This document shows positions 25,099 through 32,515 of a DNA stretch of 32,518 bases, piece after piece. Positions within the stretch are counted from its first letter, which is position 1. Every line of letters starts with the position of its first letter. The stretch is from positions 1 through 32,518 of the forward strand of contig JAAYEN010000317.1 of assembly GCA_012728775.1 (NCBI GenBank). The letters run 5' to 3'. Source of the DNA: Tissierellia bacterium (lineage in GTDB: Bacteria > Bacillota_A > Clostridia > Tissierellales > Peptoniphilaceae). The notes beneath the pieces were generated by a model. That model saw nothing but the letters and a program-made list of their open reading frames with translations, was not told the origin of the DNA and did no database searches. The translations under genes and the position numbers were made by a program.

Positions 25099-26940
25099 AT
25101 GAAAAGAAGAATTTTATCGCTATTGTTAGCCTTATTAATGATTTTATCGATGGGGTGTAATCAAACAAAAACTCCAGCTGAAGAACCAGTTGAAGAACAA
25201 GCAGTAGAAAATACTGAAACCGCAGAAGTGGAAGAAGAAGAAATAGTTGAAGAAGAGGTATCAACTGAAGATAAGTGGGCAAAGGTGGAAGATACTTTAA
25301 GTACATATAAGTATAACGAGTTCATTTCATTTGATGAGAATTTAGTTTTAAAAACAGATGGAAGAGATGCACAGTCGGAAAACGGCATTGTATCAACTCA
25401 AAAATATGAGGCTTCTAAGATTGGATCAGACATCATTTCTAAAGGAGGGAATGCAGTTGATGCTGCTGTAGCTGCATCTTTTGCCCTTGGAGTATGTGAA
25501 CCGAATGCATCTGGACTTGGCGGCGGAGGGTTTATGACTCTTAGAGATGGAGAAACTGGCGAAGTAATTTATGTAGACTTTAGAGAGGTGGCTCCATTAG
25601 AATCAACTGATGATATGTATTTAGATGAAAATGGCGAACCAAATGATGAAATTAAATCAAGAGGTGGTCTAAGTGTAGCAGTACCAGGGGAGGTAGCAGG
25701 ATTATTATATATTCTAGAAGAATATGGAACTATGTCTAGAGAAGAAGTTCTACAACCGGCTATTGAACTTGCAGAAAATGGATTTTTAGCTACACCTAAA
25801 TTTATTCAAACTGTAGTTGATGCCTATGATATTATGTTTAAATTTCCAGAGCTAGGTAAAATATATCTTCAAGATGACCTTCCTTTTGAAGCTGGTGATT
25901 TGGTAAAAAATCCAGACTTGGCAAAGACTTTAAAAATAATTGCTGAACAAGGCTCAGACGGTTTTTATAAAGGAGAAGTGGCAGAGGCAATAGTAAGAGC
26001 GTCTGAAAAATATGATGGTATTATTACCTTAGAAGATTTGTCAACTTATGAAATAGAAGTAGCCGAACCAGTTAGAGGGACTTATAGAGGTTATGAAATA
26101 ATTTCTAGTCCACCTCCTAGTTCTGGTGGAGCTCATTTAATTCAAATATTAAATATTTTGGAAAATCATGATATGTCTAGCTTAGAGCCCTTAAGTGCAG
26201 AATATATGCATATTTTTTCAGAAGCCTTTAAGATGACTTATGCTGATAGAGCTAAATATATGGGCGATCCAAAATATGTGGATGTTCCACTAAAAGGTAT
26301 TATGTCAAAAGAATATGGGAAAGTCTTATATGATAAGATTGACTTAGAAAAATCCCAAGAATTTGAAGCAGATGACCCATGGAAGTATGAAGGAGATAGT
26401 ACAACTCATCTTTCAGTAGCAGATAAAGAAGGAAATATGGTTGCTATAACCAAAACTATTAACTATTACTATGGAAGTGGAGTTGTTGTAGATGGTTACG
26501 GATTCATTTTAAATAACGAAATGGATGACTTTTCGCCTATGGCTGGCGAAGCAAATTCAGTAGCTCCAAAGAAGAAGCCACTTAGTTCTATGAGTCCTAC
26601 AATAATGCTAAAAGATGGAGAACCTTTTATGGTTTTAGGAACACCTGGAGGAATGACTATTTTTGCCCAGCTTGCTCAGATAATCGTAAATGTAGTAGAT
26701 AATGAGATGGATTTACAAGCTGCTATAGATTTACCGAGAATTTGGGATGGACCTAGTAATGTCTTAACATATATGGACGGAGTAGATCTAGAAGAAGTTA
26801 AAAAGACAGAAGAAATGGGACATAAGGCATCTCATATGGTTAATGATACATTTGGATTTGTTCAAGCTATCATGTATAAAGATGGACAACTATACGGTGG
26901 TGCAGATGCTTGGACTGATGCAAAAGCGGTGGGATATTAA
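25099..26940 (+). CDS. ggt: Gamma-glutamyltransferase lipoprotein 2
   Basis: A 613-residue paralogue of the preceding gene, clearly a tandem duplication but well diverged. The signal peptide MKRRILSLLLALLMILSMGC has Cys20, followed by a very acidic E/V-rich tether (to about 65). The core has GGNAVDAAVAASFALGVCEP, GLGGGGFMTL and DFREVAPL. The nucleophile is T435 in DSTTHLSVADKEGN, and the small-subunit blocks are NNEMDDF, PLSSMSPT and GTPGG. The catalytic set is complete. ATG 25099 is chosen (GGGGG at 25089-25093) over an upstream GTG at 25087, which would overlap the SD and add residues before the signal peptide. It may differ from copy 1 in acceptor or chain-length preference, for example ligation to the wall versus hydrolysis; this cannot be told here. 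Confidence 0.93.
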   Translation: MKRRILSLLLALLMILSMGCNQTKTPAEEPVEEQAVENTETAEVEEEEIVEEEVSTEDKWAKVEDTLSTYKYNEFISFDENLVLKTDGRDAQSENGIVSTQKYEASKIGSDIISKGGNAVDAAVAASFALGVCEPNASGLGGGGFMTLRDGETGEVIYVDFREVAPLESTDDMYLDENGEPNDEIKSRGGLSVAVPGEVAGLLYILEEYGTMSREEVLQPAIELAENGFLATPKFIQTVVDAYDIMFKFPELGKIYLQDDLPFEAGDLVKNPDLAKTLKIIAEQGSDGFYKGEVAEAIVRASEKYDGIITLEDLSTYEIEVAEPVRGTYRGYEIISSPPPSSGGAHLIQILNILENHDMSSLEPLSAEYMHIFSEAFKMTYADRAKYMGDPKYVDVPLKGIMSKEYGKVLYDKIDLEKSQEFEADDPWKYEGDSTTHLSVADKEGNMVAITKTINYYYGSGVVVDGYGFILNNEMDDFSPMAGEANSVAPKKKPLSSMSPTIMLKDGEPFMVLGTPGGMTIFAQLAQIIVNVVDNEMDLQAAIDLPRIWDGPSNVLTYMDGVDLEEVKKTEEMGHKASHMVNDTFGFVQAIMYKDGQLYGGADAWTDAKAVGY

Positions 26941-26974
26941 TAATTGAAACCTTCTCCTATTTGTAATTATCATA

Positions 26975-27007
26975 GTCAAAAGGGCGCAAATAAGGCGTCC
27001 TTTTGAC
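26975..27007 (+). terminator. Hairpin between ggt2 and pgsB, merging into the pgs promoter
   Basis: A 13-bp stem (26975-26987 with 26995-27007, one G-T, 7-base loop) resembling the preceding terminator. Its 3' arm has TTTT but no long T tract follows. The end of the arm is the start of the pgsB -35 box. Confidence 0.65.
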
Positions 27008-27031
27008 ATTATGTATAATATTTTTTATAAT
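27003..27031 (+). promoter_or_regulatory. Perfect consensus sigma-A promoter of pgsBCW
   Basis: TTGACA (27003-27008), exactly 17 bases, then TATAAT (27026-27031). Transcription should start near 27038, giving a leader of only about 20 bases. The -35 shares five bases with the hairpin above. Confidence 0.88.
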
Positions 27032-27057
27032 TTAAATATATCAAAAGTTGGTAAAAA

Positions 27058-28173
27058 ATGAACAAATTACTTTTAGCACTAGTTGGTTTTTTTATTTTAT
27101 ACTTATTAGTAGAGAATTTTTACAATAATAAAAATAGAAAAAAATTAAAACATATAATTCATGTAAATGGGATTAGGGGCAAATCGTCTGTAACTAGACT
27201 TATTCATAGTGGACTAAATGGAAATGGGATTAAATCATTTGCTAAAACTACTGGAACCCTACCTATGACTATTAATACAAAAAATCAAGAAGAGCTCATT
27301 CAACGTAGAGGGAGAGCTAATATTAGAGAGCAGATTTTTATTATGAAAAAAGCTGTGTTAGAAGGTGCAGAAGTATTAGCGATAGAATGTATGGCAGTTC
27401 AGCCAAGATTACAATTTATTTCTCAACACAATATACTAAAATCAGATATTGGAATAATTACAAATGTCCGATTAGATCATACGGAAGAAATGGGAGAAAC
27501 ATTAGAAGAAATTTGTGAATCTCTTGCAAACACAATACCAAAAAATGGAATACTGATAACTTCGGAAGAAAAATATTTTGAAAAATTAAAATCGATTTGC
27601 GAAAAATTAAATACAAAAATAATAAAAGTTAATGTAAAAGATACATATAATGAAATAAATTTTAAAGAAAATGTAGCATGCGCATTGGAAGTGTGTAAAT
27701 TATTTGGAATTGAAGAAGAAGATGCTTTAATAGCTATGAAAAATTTTATACATGACCCATACGATTTAAGAGTATATAAATTAAATACGGGTGCTATTTT
27801 TGTAAATGGACTTTCCATAAATGACCCTGATTCATCAGAAATTGTATATAAAGAATTAGAAGAGAAATATAATTGGCAGGCTAAAAAATTGGTTTTATTG
27901 ATTAATAATAGGCCCGATAGAGGGTATAGAGCTAATCATATGGTTGAATTAACTAAACGACTATTGCCTGATGAGGTTTTGATTATGGGATCATTTACAA
28001 AAGTACTTAAGAGGAATTTATTAGACTTTGACACAAAAGTAATTGATAATGTAAAAAATCTAGATTTTAATAATTTTGATGATAATAATATAATTTTTGC
28101 AGTAGGAAATATTGCAAATGATGGGGACAAAATATTGGAAAAAATTAGAAATGAGGGAGATGAATATGTTTGA
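27058..28173 (+). CDS. pgsB: Poly-gamma-glutamate synthase PgsB/CapB
   Basis: A 371-residue Mur-ligase-related amide ligase that polymerises glutamate through gamma bonds using ATP. It starts with a membrane helix (3-20). The P-loop NGIRGKSSVTRL is at 37-48, followed by the PgsB/CapB signatures AKTTGTLPM, RRGRANIREQ, AIECMAVQP, ITNVRLDHTEEMG, FVNGLSINDPDS and LINNRPDRGYR. These parallel Bacillus PgsB closely, and length is near the usual 390. Folylpolyglutamate or Mur ligases are excluded by the N-terminal helix and these motifs. The SD is weak, although the promoter is perfect, so translation may limit expression. The 3' end overlaps pgsC by 8 bases. Confidence 0.95.
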   Translation: MNKLLLALVGFFILYLLVENFYNNKNRKKLKHIIHVNGIRGKSSVTRLIHSGLNGNGIKSFAKTTGTLPMTINTKNQEELIQRRGRANIREQIFIMKKAVLEGAEVLAIECMAVQPRLQFISQHNILKSDIGIITNVRLDHTEEMGETLEEICESLANTIPKNGILITSEEKYFEKLKSICEKLNTKIIKVNVKDTYNEINFKENVACALEVCKLFGIEEEDALIAMKNFIHDPYDLRVYKLNTGAIFVNGLSINDPDSSEIVYKELEEKYNWQAKKLVLLINNRPDRGYRANHMVELTKRLLPDEVLIMGSFTKVLKRNLLDFDTKVIDNVKNLDFNNFDDNNIIFAVGNIANDGDKILEKIRNEGDEYV

Positions 28174-28588
28174 TAAAGTAATAATTATAGGAATATTTAT
28201 AAGCTTGGCATATTCAGAAATTACTGGATTTTCTCCAAGTGGCTTAATTGTTCCTGGATATATCGCAGTAAATATTAATAATCCTAGTAGGATTATATCT
28301 ACACTTTGTATATCACTTATTACATATTTATTGCTAAAATTGCTTTCGAAATACACTATAATATATGGTAAAAGACAATTTGCGTTGGCAGTAGGAATTG
28401 CTTTAGTAATAAATATATTTTCGACACTGACTATCCCATTCTCTTTAGGAATTATAGGAAATATTATTCCTGGTATTATCGCAAATGAATGGCTAAAAGA
28501 AGGAATGATTGTATCCTTAGTATCTTTATCTGTGGTTGTTTTGATTATCGTAACAATAATGATAATTTCAGGGATGCCTGTATTTTAG
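28166..28588 (+). CDS. pgsC: Poly-gamma-glutamate synthesis membrane protein PgsC/CapC
   Basis: A 140-residue polytopic membrane protein, the obligate partner of PgsB in polymerisation or export. About four to five hydrophobic segments are visible, and the family N-terminus YSEITGFSPSGLIVPGYIAV is clear. Bacillus PgsC has 149 residues. Start ATG 28166 is preferred because GAGGGAG (28153-28159) lies 6 bases upstream; the ATGs at 28112 and 28160 are inside pgsB with no usable SD spacing. It overlaps the last codons of pgsB, indicating translational coupling and near-equal amounts of the two subunits. Confidence 0.93.
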   Translation: MFDKVIIIGIFISLAYSEITGFSPSGLIVPGYIAVNINNPSRIISTLCISLITYLLLKLLSKYTIIYGKRQFALAVGIALVINIFSTLTIPFSLGIIGNIIPGIIANEWLKEGMIVSLVSLSVVVLIIVTIMIISGMPVF

Positions 28589-28596
28589 GTGATGCT

Positions 28597-29661
28597 ATGA
28601 AAATAAGAGATATAAGATCATTAAAACTTTTACCAATTATACTTCTATTGATAATAAACTTAATTTTTACTTTTTATTATAAGACAACAGAAAAAAATAC
28701 TTTCTATAATGATCAAATAGAAGCGGCAAATAAAATGAAAATACTTTCTAATGCTGTCAAAAATTATAAAGAAGAGCTGAACATACCCATATATGACTAT
28801 GATTATTTTGATACAGGTCTTTTGGGTGACGAGTATAATGAATACACAACATCTTTAGGACATCTAGAATCCAAAAGAACAAGCACAAATCCAAATATGG
28901 CAGCTTTGGTAGTAAAAATGTTTCATGAAGTAGGACTTAAATCTGGAGATCATGTAGCTGTAGGATTTTCTGGTTCATTTCCAGCTCTTAACTTAGCAGT
29001 GTTAAGTGCCAGTGAGGTAATGGGTTTAGATTTGACTATTATTTCTAGTTTTGGCTCTTCTACTTATGGAGCTAATCAAATAGAATTGACCTTTCCTAAA
29101 ATGCTTTCAATGCTAAATTCTGATAATTATACTAAATATAATAGTTCTTTGGTAACTATGGGGGGCGATGATGATGTAGCATCGGAAAAACCTCCAGAAC
29201 TAATTGATAGAATTATAAAAGAATATGAAAAATTAAACCTAAAAGTAATGATAGAACCTAACTTTCAAGAAAATATTAATAAAAAAGTTGACGTTTATTA
29301 TAGTAAAAAAGATGTAGATTGCTATATAGCAGTGGGAGGAAATTTAACTTTTTTAGGTATTGGAGAATTTGATATTGCTAACAAACAAGGGATTTTGAAA
29401 TCTAGCCAAATTAGAGGCACCGACTATGGAGATAATGACGGGTTAATTAACTATTTTCTTTCGAAAAACATACCTACCATCCATCTTTTGAATGTTAAGA
29501 AGATAGTAGCAGATTACGGATTGCCTTTTGATCCACCAATTTGGTCTCCAATAGGAGCAAGCAATGTGTATTATAAAGTAGGATATTCAAAAACATTGCC
29601 AATTATTACATTATTTGTTAGTGTGGTATATATAATTTATATTAACAAAAGAAAGATTTGA
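28597..29661 (+). CDS. pgsW: Poly-gamma-glutamate system protein PgsW
   Basis: A 354-residue membrane-anchored protein following pgsC by 8 bases. A hydrophobic N-terminal segment (about 9-23, LLPIILLLIINLIFTFYY) and a C-terminal helix (ITLFVSVVYIIYI) flank a large domain. Its blocks are TSLGHLESKRTSTNPNMAAL, VAVGFSGSFPALNLAVLSA, ISSFGSSTYGANQ, CYIAVGGNLTFLG and IPTIHLLNVKKIVADYGLPF. These match the poly-gamma-glutamate system protein family (TIGR04332), which occurs with PgsB/PgsC in loci lacking the CapA type. Molecular function is not established. Start ATG 28597 has AGGTGA (28587-28592) overlapping the pgsC stop. Confidence 0.9.
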   Translation: MKIRDIRSLKLLPIILLLIINLIFTFYYKTTEKNTFYNDQIEAANKMKILSNAVKNYKEELNIPIYDYDYFDTGLLGDEYNEYTTSLGHLESKRTSTNPNMAALVVKMFHEVGLKSGDHVAVGFSGSFPALNLAVLSASEVMGLDLTIISSFGSSTYGANQIELTFPKMLSMLNSDNYTKYNSSLVTMGGDDDVASEKPPELIDRIIKEYEKLNLKVMIEPNFQENINKKVDVYYSKKDVDCYIAVGGNLTFLGIGEFDIANKQGILKSSQIRGTDYGDNDGLINYFLSKNIPTIHLLNVKKIVADYGLPFDPPIWSPIGASNVYYKVGYSKTLPIITLFVSVVYIIYINKRKI

Positions 29662-29665
29662 TTTA

Positions 29666-31048
29666 GTGATAGAAGGAATAAGGAAGAAAAAATTAGCAGC
29701 GGGAATTTTGCTAGTGTTATTGGGAATGATTCTACCCATTTTTTTGACGATAGATACTTTTAAAATAAATGATACTTTAAACTATGCTATCTATAATGGA
29801 GATAGACTTTATTTAATAATGGGAGGAATCGCTTTAGTCCTTCTAAATTCTTTGCGTGCTTTTCCCCATTATATAGGTGCATTTTTTATATCCGAATCTA
29901 TAAAAATAAATGGAGAATTTAATTTAAGTAAATATTTTAAAATAATTATTATTTCTATAATTATACCTTTTGTATATTTCTTTATTAGGGTAGCCTATGA
30001 AAATATTAATTATCACTTTGGAATGCCATCAATTACTATGATACTTTTAATAATATTAATAGGGGATAGAGACTATAACTACGTGTCTGAATGGAAAAAA
30101 GTAGCTTTAATAGTATTTTTTATTACATCTTTTCAATTTATGGATATCATGCCATTTTTTAATCGTCTTCCCATTGGAAAAGGTGATGTATCTTTACAAG
30201 TAAAATTAATTGCTGATTATCTTAAAGCAGAAAGAGAACTGAACATAATTTCAATGTTTTTTATGTCACTATTTAGTATATTTGGAACATTAGTTTTTTT
30301 ATTGATAAGAGATGAAAATGCATTAAAAACACTAGAACAATTAAAAAAGGAAAATTTATTTTTGGAAAGCGAAAGGGCAATGCAAGATATAGAAAATAGA
30401 ACCTTTAGAGAAGTAAAAAATTTAGTACATGATTTAAAGTCTCCTTTGACTTCAGCCCAGGTTCTAGTTAGTCTTGTTAAAAATTCTCTGGATAAAAAAA
30501 GCATGAACCAAGAAATAACTTATCTCGGAAGAGTTGAAAAATCCATAGATAGCATGAGTAATATGATTTCAGAGATATTAAATGAAGATGTTAGGTTTAA
30601 AGTAACAACAGAGGAATTAATTAATTTTACTTTGGCAAATATCTCAAAATCCACAGTTTCAACAAAAATCGACTACTATAATCATGTTCCGGATTCTTTT
30701 ATAGAAGTCAATAAAATTACATTTACTCGAGCGTTGGTAAATGTAATAGAAAATGCAAGAAATGCCATTAAAGACATATCAATGGGAAAGATAGAAATAA
30801 TAATTGATAAGATAAATGTTGAAGATGAAGATTTTATTGAGATTTCTATTATCGATAATGGAGTAGGTATAGATAATTCTTTAATAGAAAAAGTTTGGGA
30901 TTCAGGTTTTTCTACATATAATTCCTTTGGATTAGGTCTAAGTTTTGTTAGAAGAACTGTAGAAAAAGCCGATGGAGATGTGTTTCTACATAGTAATATT
31001 GATGTAGGTACTACAGTAACAATACTTTTGAGGGAGGTATTGAATTGA
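29666..31048 (+). CDS. Six-helix sensor histidine kinase next to the pgs genes
   Basis: A 460-residue membrane kinase. Six hydrophobic segments (about 11-29, 48-66, 90-108, 121-132, 145-158 and 193-213) are followed by a coiled-coil linker (215-245). The dimerisation/phosphoacceptor helix NLVHDLKSPLTSAQ has H255. The ATPase domain has N-box LVNVIENARNAI (357-368), G1 DNGVGI (397-402) and G2 GLGLSFVRR (422-430). No PAS or large extracellular sensor domain is visible, so it may sense signals in or near the membrane. It begins at GTG 29666 only 4 bases after pgsW, with a weak SD, and its stop overlaps the response regulator start as TTGA. It is therefore likely co-transcribed with pgsBCW. Confidence 0.88.
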   Translation: MIEGIRKKKLAAGILLVLLGMILPIFLTIDTFKINDTLNYAIYNGDRLYLIMGGIALVLLNSLRAFPHYIGAFFISESIKINGEFNLSKYFKIIIISIIIPFVYFFIRVAYENINYHFGMPSITMILLIILIGDRDYNYVSEWKKVALIVFFITSFQFMDIMPFFNRLPIGKGDVSLQVKLIADYLKAERELNIISMFFMSLFSIFGTLVFLLIRDENALKTLEQLKKENLFLESERAMQDIENRTFREVKNLVHDLKSPLTSAQVLVSLVKNSLDKKSMNQEITYLGRVEKSIDSMSNMISEILNEDVRFKVTTEELINFTLANISKSTVSTKIDYYNHVPDSFIEVNKITFTRALVNVIENARNAIKDISMGKIEIIIDKINVEDEDFIEISIIDNGVGIDNSLIEKVWDSGFSTYNSFGLGLSFVRRTVEKADGDVFLHSNIDVGTTVTILLREVLN

Positions 31049-31683
31049 ATAAAATTAAAGTTCTTTGTATTGACGATGAAAAGTCTATACTTTTTGCTTT
31101 ATCTGCTGTTATGCAAAGTCAGGATTGGGAACCTTTAACAGCACGAAATGTTAAAGAAGGATTGATTCTTTTAAAAGAAAATAATCCGGATATTATTTTA
31201 ATAGATTATCATATGCCTGATATAAACGGAATAGAAGGTGTAAAAATGATAAGAAATATAAATCAGACTATTCCAATAATTGTATTTACGATTGATTTTG
31301 ATCAGGAAGTTGCAGACAATTTTATGGAGGCAGGTGCAACAGACTTTGCAACTAAACCTATTAAAGCTCCAGATTTAATTTCTCGCATAAACTTACACAT
31401 TAGATTACTTCAAGATCAAAAAGTTAAGAGCCAAAATTTAGTAGAGTCTCTAGAATTAGTTAAGGGTATAGGAGAGTCAACTCTGACTTTGCTGTTAGAG
31501 AAAATGCAAGGGGCCAATGAACACCTTACAGTTGAAGAAATATCTGAACTTACAGAACTTTCATACCAGACAACTTACAGATATTTACAATTTTTAGAAA
31601 GTGAAGATATAATAGATGTGAAAATAACATACGGGAAAATTGGAAGGCCAAAACAAAGTTACTTATTAAAAGAAAATATTTAA
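31045..31683 (+). CDS. CitB/DcuR-like response regulator
   Basis: A 212-residue regulator. The receiver domain has acidic D10/D11, phosphoacceptor D54 (LIDYHMPD), T82 and K104 (TKPIKAPDL). The C-terminal domain (about 145-212) reads GESTLTLLLEKMQ, LTVEEISELTELSYQTTYRY, then YGKIGRPKQSYLL. This is the winged-helix pattern of CitB/DcuR/MalR-type regulators rather than OmpR or NarL. The start is TTG 31045, 6 bases after GGGAGGT (31032-31038), overlapping the kinase stop by 4 bases. CitB-type regulators usually control organic-acid metabolism with PAS-containing kinases, so pairing with this kinase is unusual. Targets may include the pgs or TRAP-like genes (inference). Confidence 0.88.
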   Translation: MNKIKVLCIDDEKSILFALSAVMQSQDWEPLTARNVKEGLILLKENNPDIILIDYHMPDINGIEGVKMIRNINQTIPIIVFTIDFDQEVADNFMEAGATDFATKPIKAPDLISRINLHIRLLQDQKVKSQNLVESLELVKGIGESTLTLLLEKMQGANEHLTVEEISELTELSYQTTYRYLQFLESEDIIDVKITYGKIGRPKQSYLLKENI

Positions 31684-31698
31684 TGTATTGAGGATAAA

Positions 31699-32430
31699 AT
31701 GAGTAAAAAAGTATCTAGTAGAATAGAAATAATAGACTTTTTAAGAGGGCTAGCTATAATTAATATGATTATTTATCATTTGTTATATTCTTTAGTCTTT
31801 GTTTTTGATGTTGAAATAGGTTTCTTTTCTATAGAAAGATTCTATCCTTATCAACAATATATAGCTTGGAGTTTTATTTTATTGTCTGGTTTTTCTATAA
31901 ACCTTTCAAAAAATCCTATAAAAAATTCTATAATAGTAATTATTTCTGCAATCTTAGTATCTTTAGTCACATATATTGTAACTCCTAAACTAATGATAAA
32001 ATTTGGGATACTTCACTTTATGGGAATATCAATGTTAATAGTAGCATTATCTAAGGATTTATTGAAGTTAATAAATCCCTATGTAGGGGCGATATTATCT
32101 TTTTCAGTTTTTTTCTACCTTTGGGAAAATGGAGTAGTGGTATTTTCATTTTTTGAGAAATTTTCTGAGTTGAATTTATTTTATTTAGGATTTCCCAATC
32201 TAACCTTTTCTTCATCAGATTACTTTCCGCTTTTACCATGGTTTTTTTTGTTTCTTACAGGTTTTTTTATTGGTAGATTAAATGAAGTTTATAGAAATCC
32301 ATTGGGAAAATATAATGTAAATATTCCAATGTTAAATTACATTGGTAAGCATAGCTTAGTAATTTACCTATTACATCAAGTGATCATATTTATTAGTTTG
32401 ACAATTCTAAGAAAGATTGGTATTATTTAA
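31699..32430 (+). CDS. DUF1624/heparan-alpha-glucosaminide N-acetyltransferase-like membrane protein
   Basis: A 243-residue integral membrane protein with about seven hydrophobic segments. The N-terminal signature RIEIIDFLRGLAIINMIIYH has the RG..I...H pattern of the acyltransferase-like DUF1624/HGSNAT superfamily. Later blocks are FILLSGFSINLSK, FGILHFMGISML, FPLLPWFFLFLTGFFIGR and NYIGKHSLVIYLLHQVI. Members are thought to move acyl groups across or onto envelope glycans; the substrate here is unknown. It starts 15 bases after the response regulator with AGGAT as SD, so it may belong to the same unit. Its last codons contain a consensus promoter for the downstream tRNA. Confidence 0.82.
   Translation: MSKKVSSRIEIIDFLRGLAIINMIIYHLLYSLVFVFDVEIGFFSIERFYPYQQYIAWSFILLSGFSINLSKNPIKNSIIVIISAILVSLVTYIVTPKLMIKFGILHFMGISMLIVALSKDLLKLINPYVGAILSFSVFFYLWENGVVVFSFFEKFSELNLFYLGFPNLTFSSSDYFPLLPWFFLFLTGFFIGRLNEVYRNPLGKYNVNIPMLNYIGKHSLVIYLLHQVIIFISLTILRKIGII
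32398..32426 (+). promoter_or_regulatory. tRNA-Val promoter inside the preceding gene
   Basis: TTGACA (32398-32403), 17 bases, TATTAT (32421-32426). The -10 ends one base before the DUF1624 stop codon. Predicted transcription start is a few bases upstream of the mature tRNA. Confidence 0.75.
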
Positions 32431-32439
32431 AAACATCTA

Positions 32440-32515
32440 GGGGAGTTAGCTCAGCTGGAAGAGCGCCACGTTGACATCGTGGAGGTCGCTGGTTCAAGCC
32501 CAGTACTGCCCACCA
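32440..32515 (+). tRNA. tRNA-Val (anticodon GAC)
   Basis: A 76-base cloverleaf with encoded CCA. The D stem is GCTC/GAGC, the anticodon stem CCACG/CGTGG with loop TTGACAT (GAC at 32473-32475), and the T arm GCTGG-TTCAAGC-CCAGT. The acceptor arms 32440-32446 and 32505-32511 pair at six of seven positions, with a G-G mismatch at the fourth pair. Discriminator A. It reads GTC and GTT valine codons. Other tRNAs may follow beyond the window edge. Confidence 0.94.

Noticed and set aside
28112..28165. Earlier pgsC start inside pgsB
   Set aside because: There is no SD for ATG 28112. The family N-terminus begins at MFDKVIIIG, with a proper SD 6 bases upstream.
28489..28596. Earlier pgsW start inside pgsC
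   Set aside because: The extra residues (MAKRRNDCILS and onward) are an out-of-frame reading of pgsC. ATG 28597 has its own SD.
32440..32515. tRNA-Val as a pseudogene because of the acceptor mismatch
   Set aside because: All other stems, the anticodon loop, the T loop and CCA are intact, and a near-consensus promoter lies just upstream.
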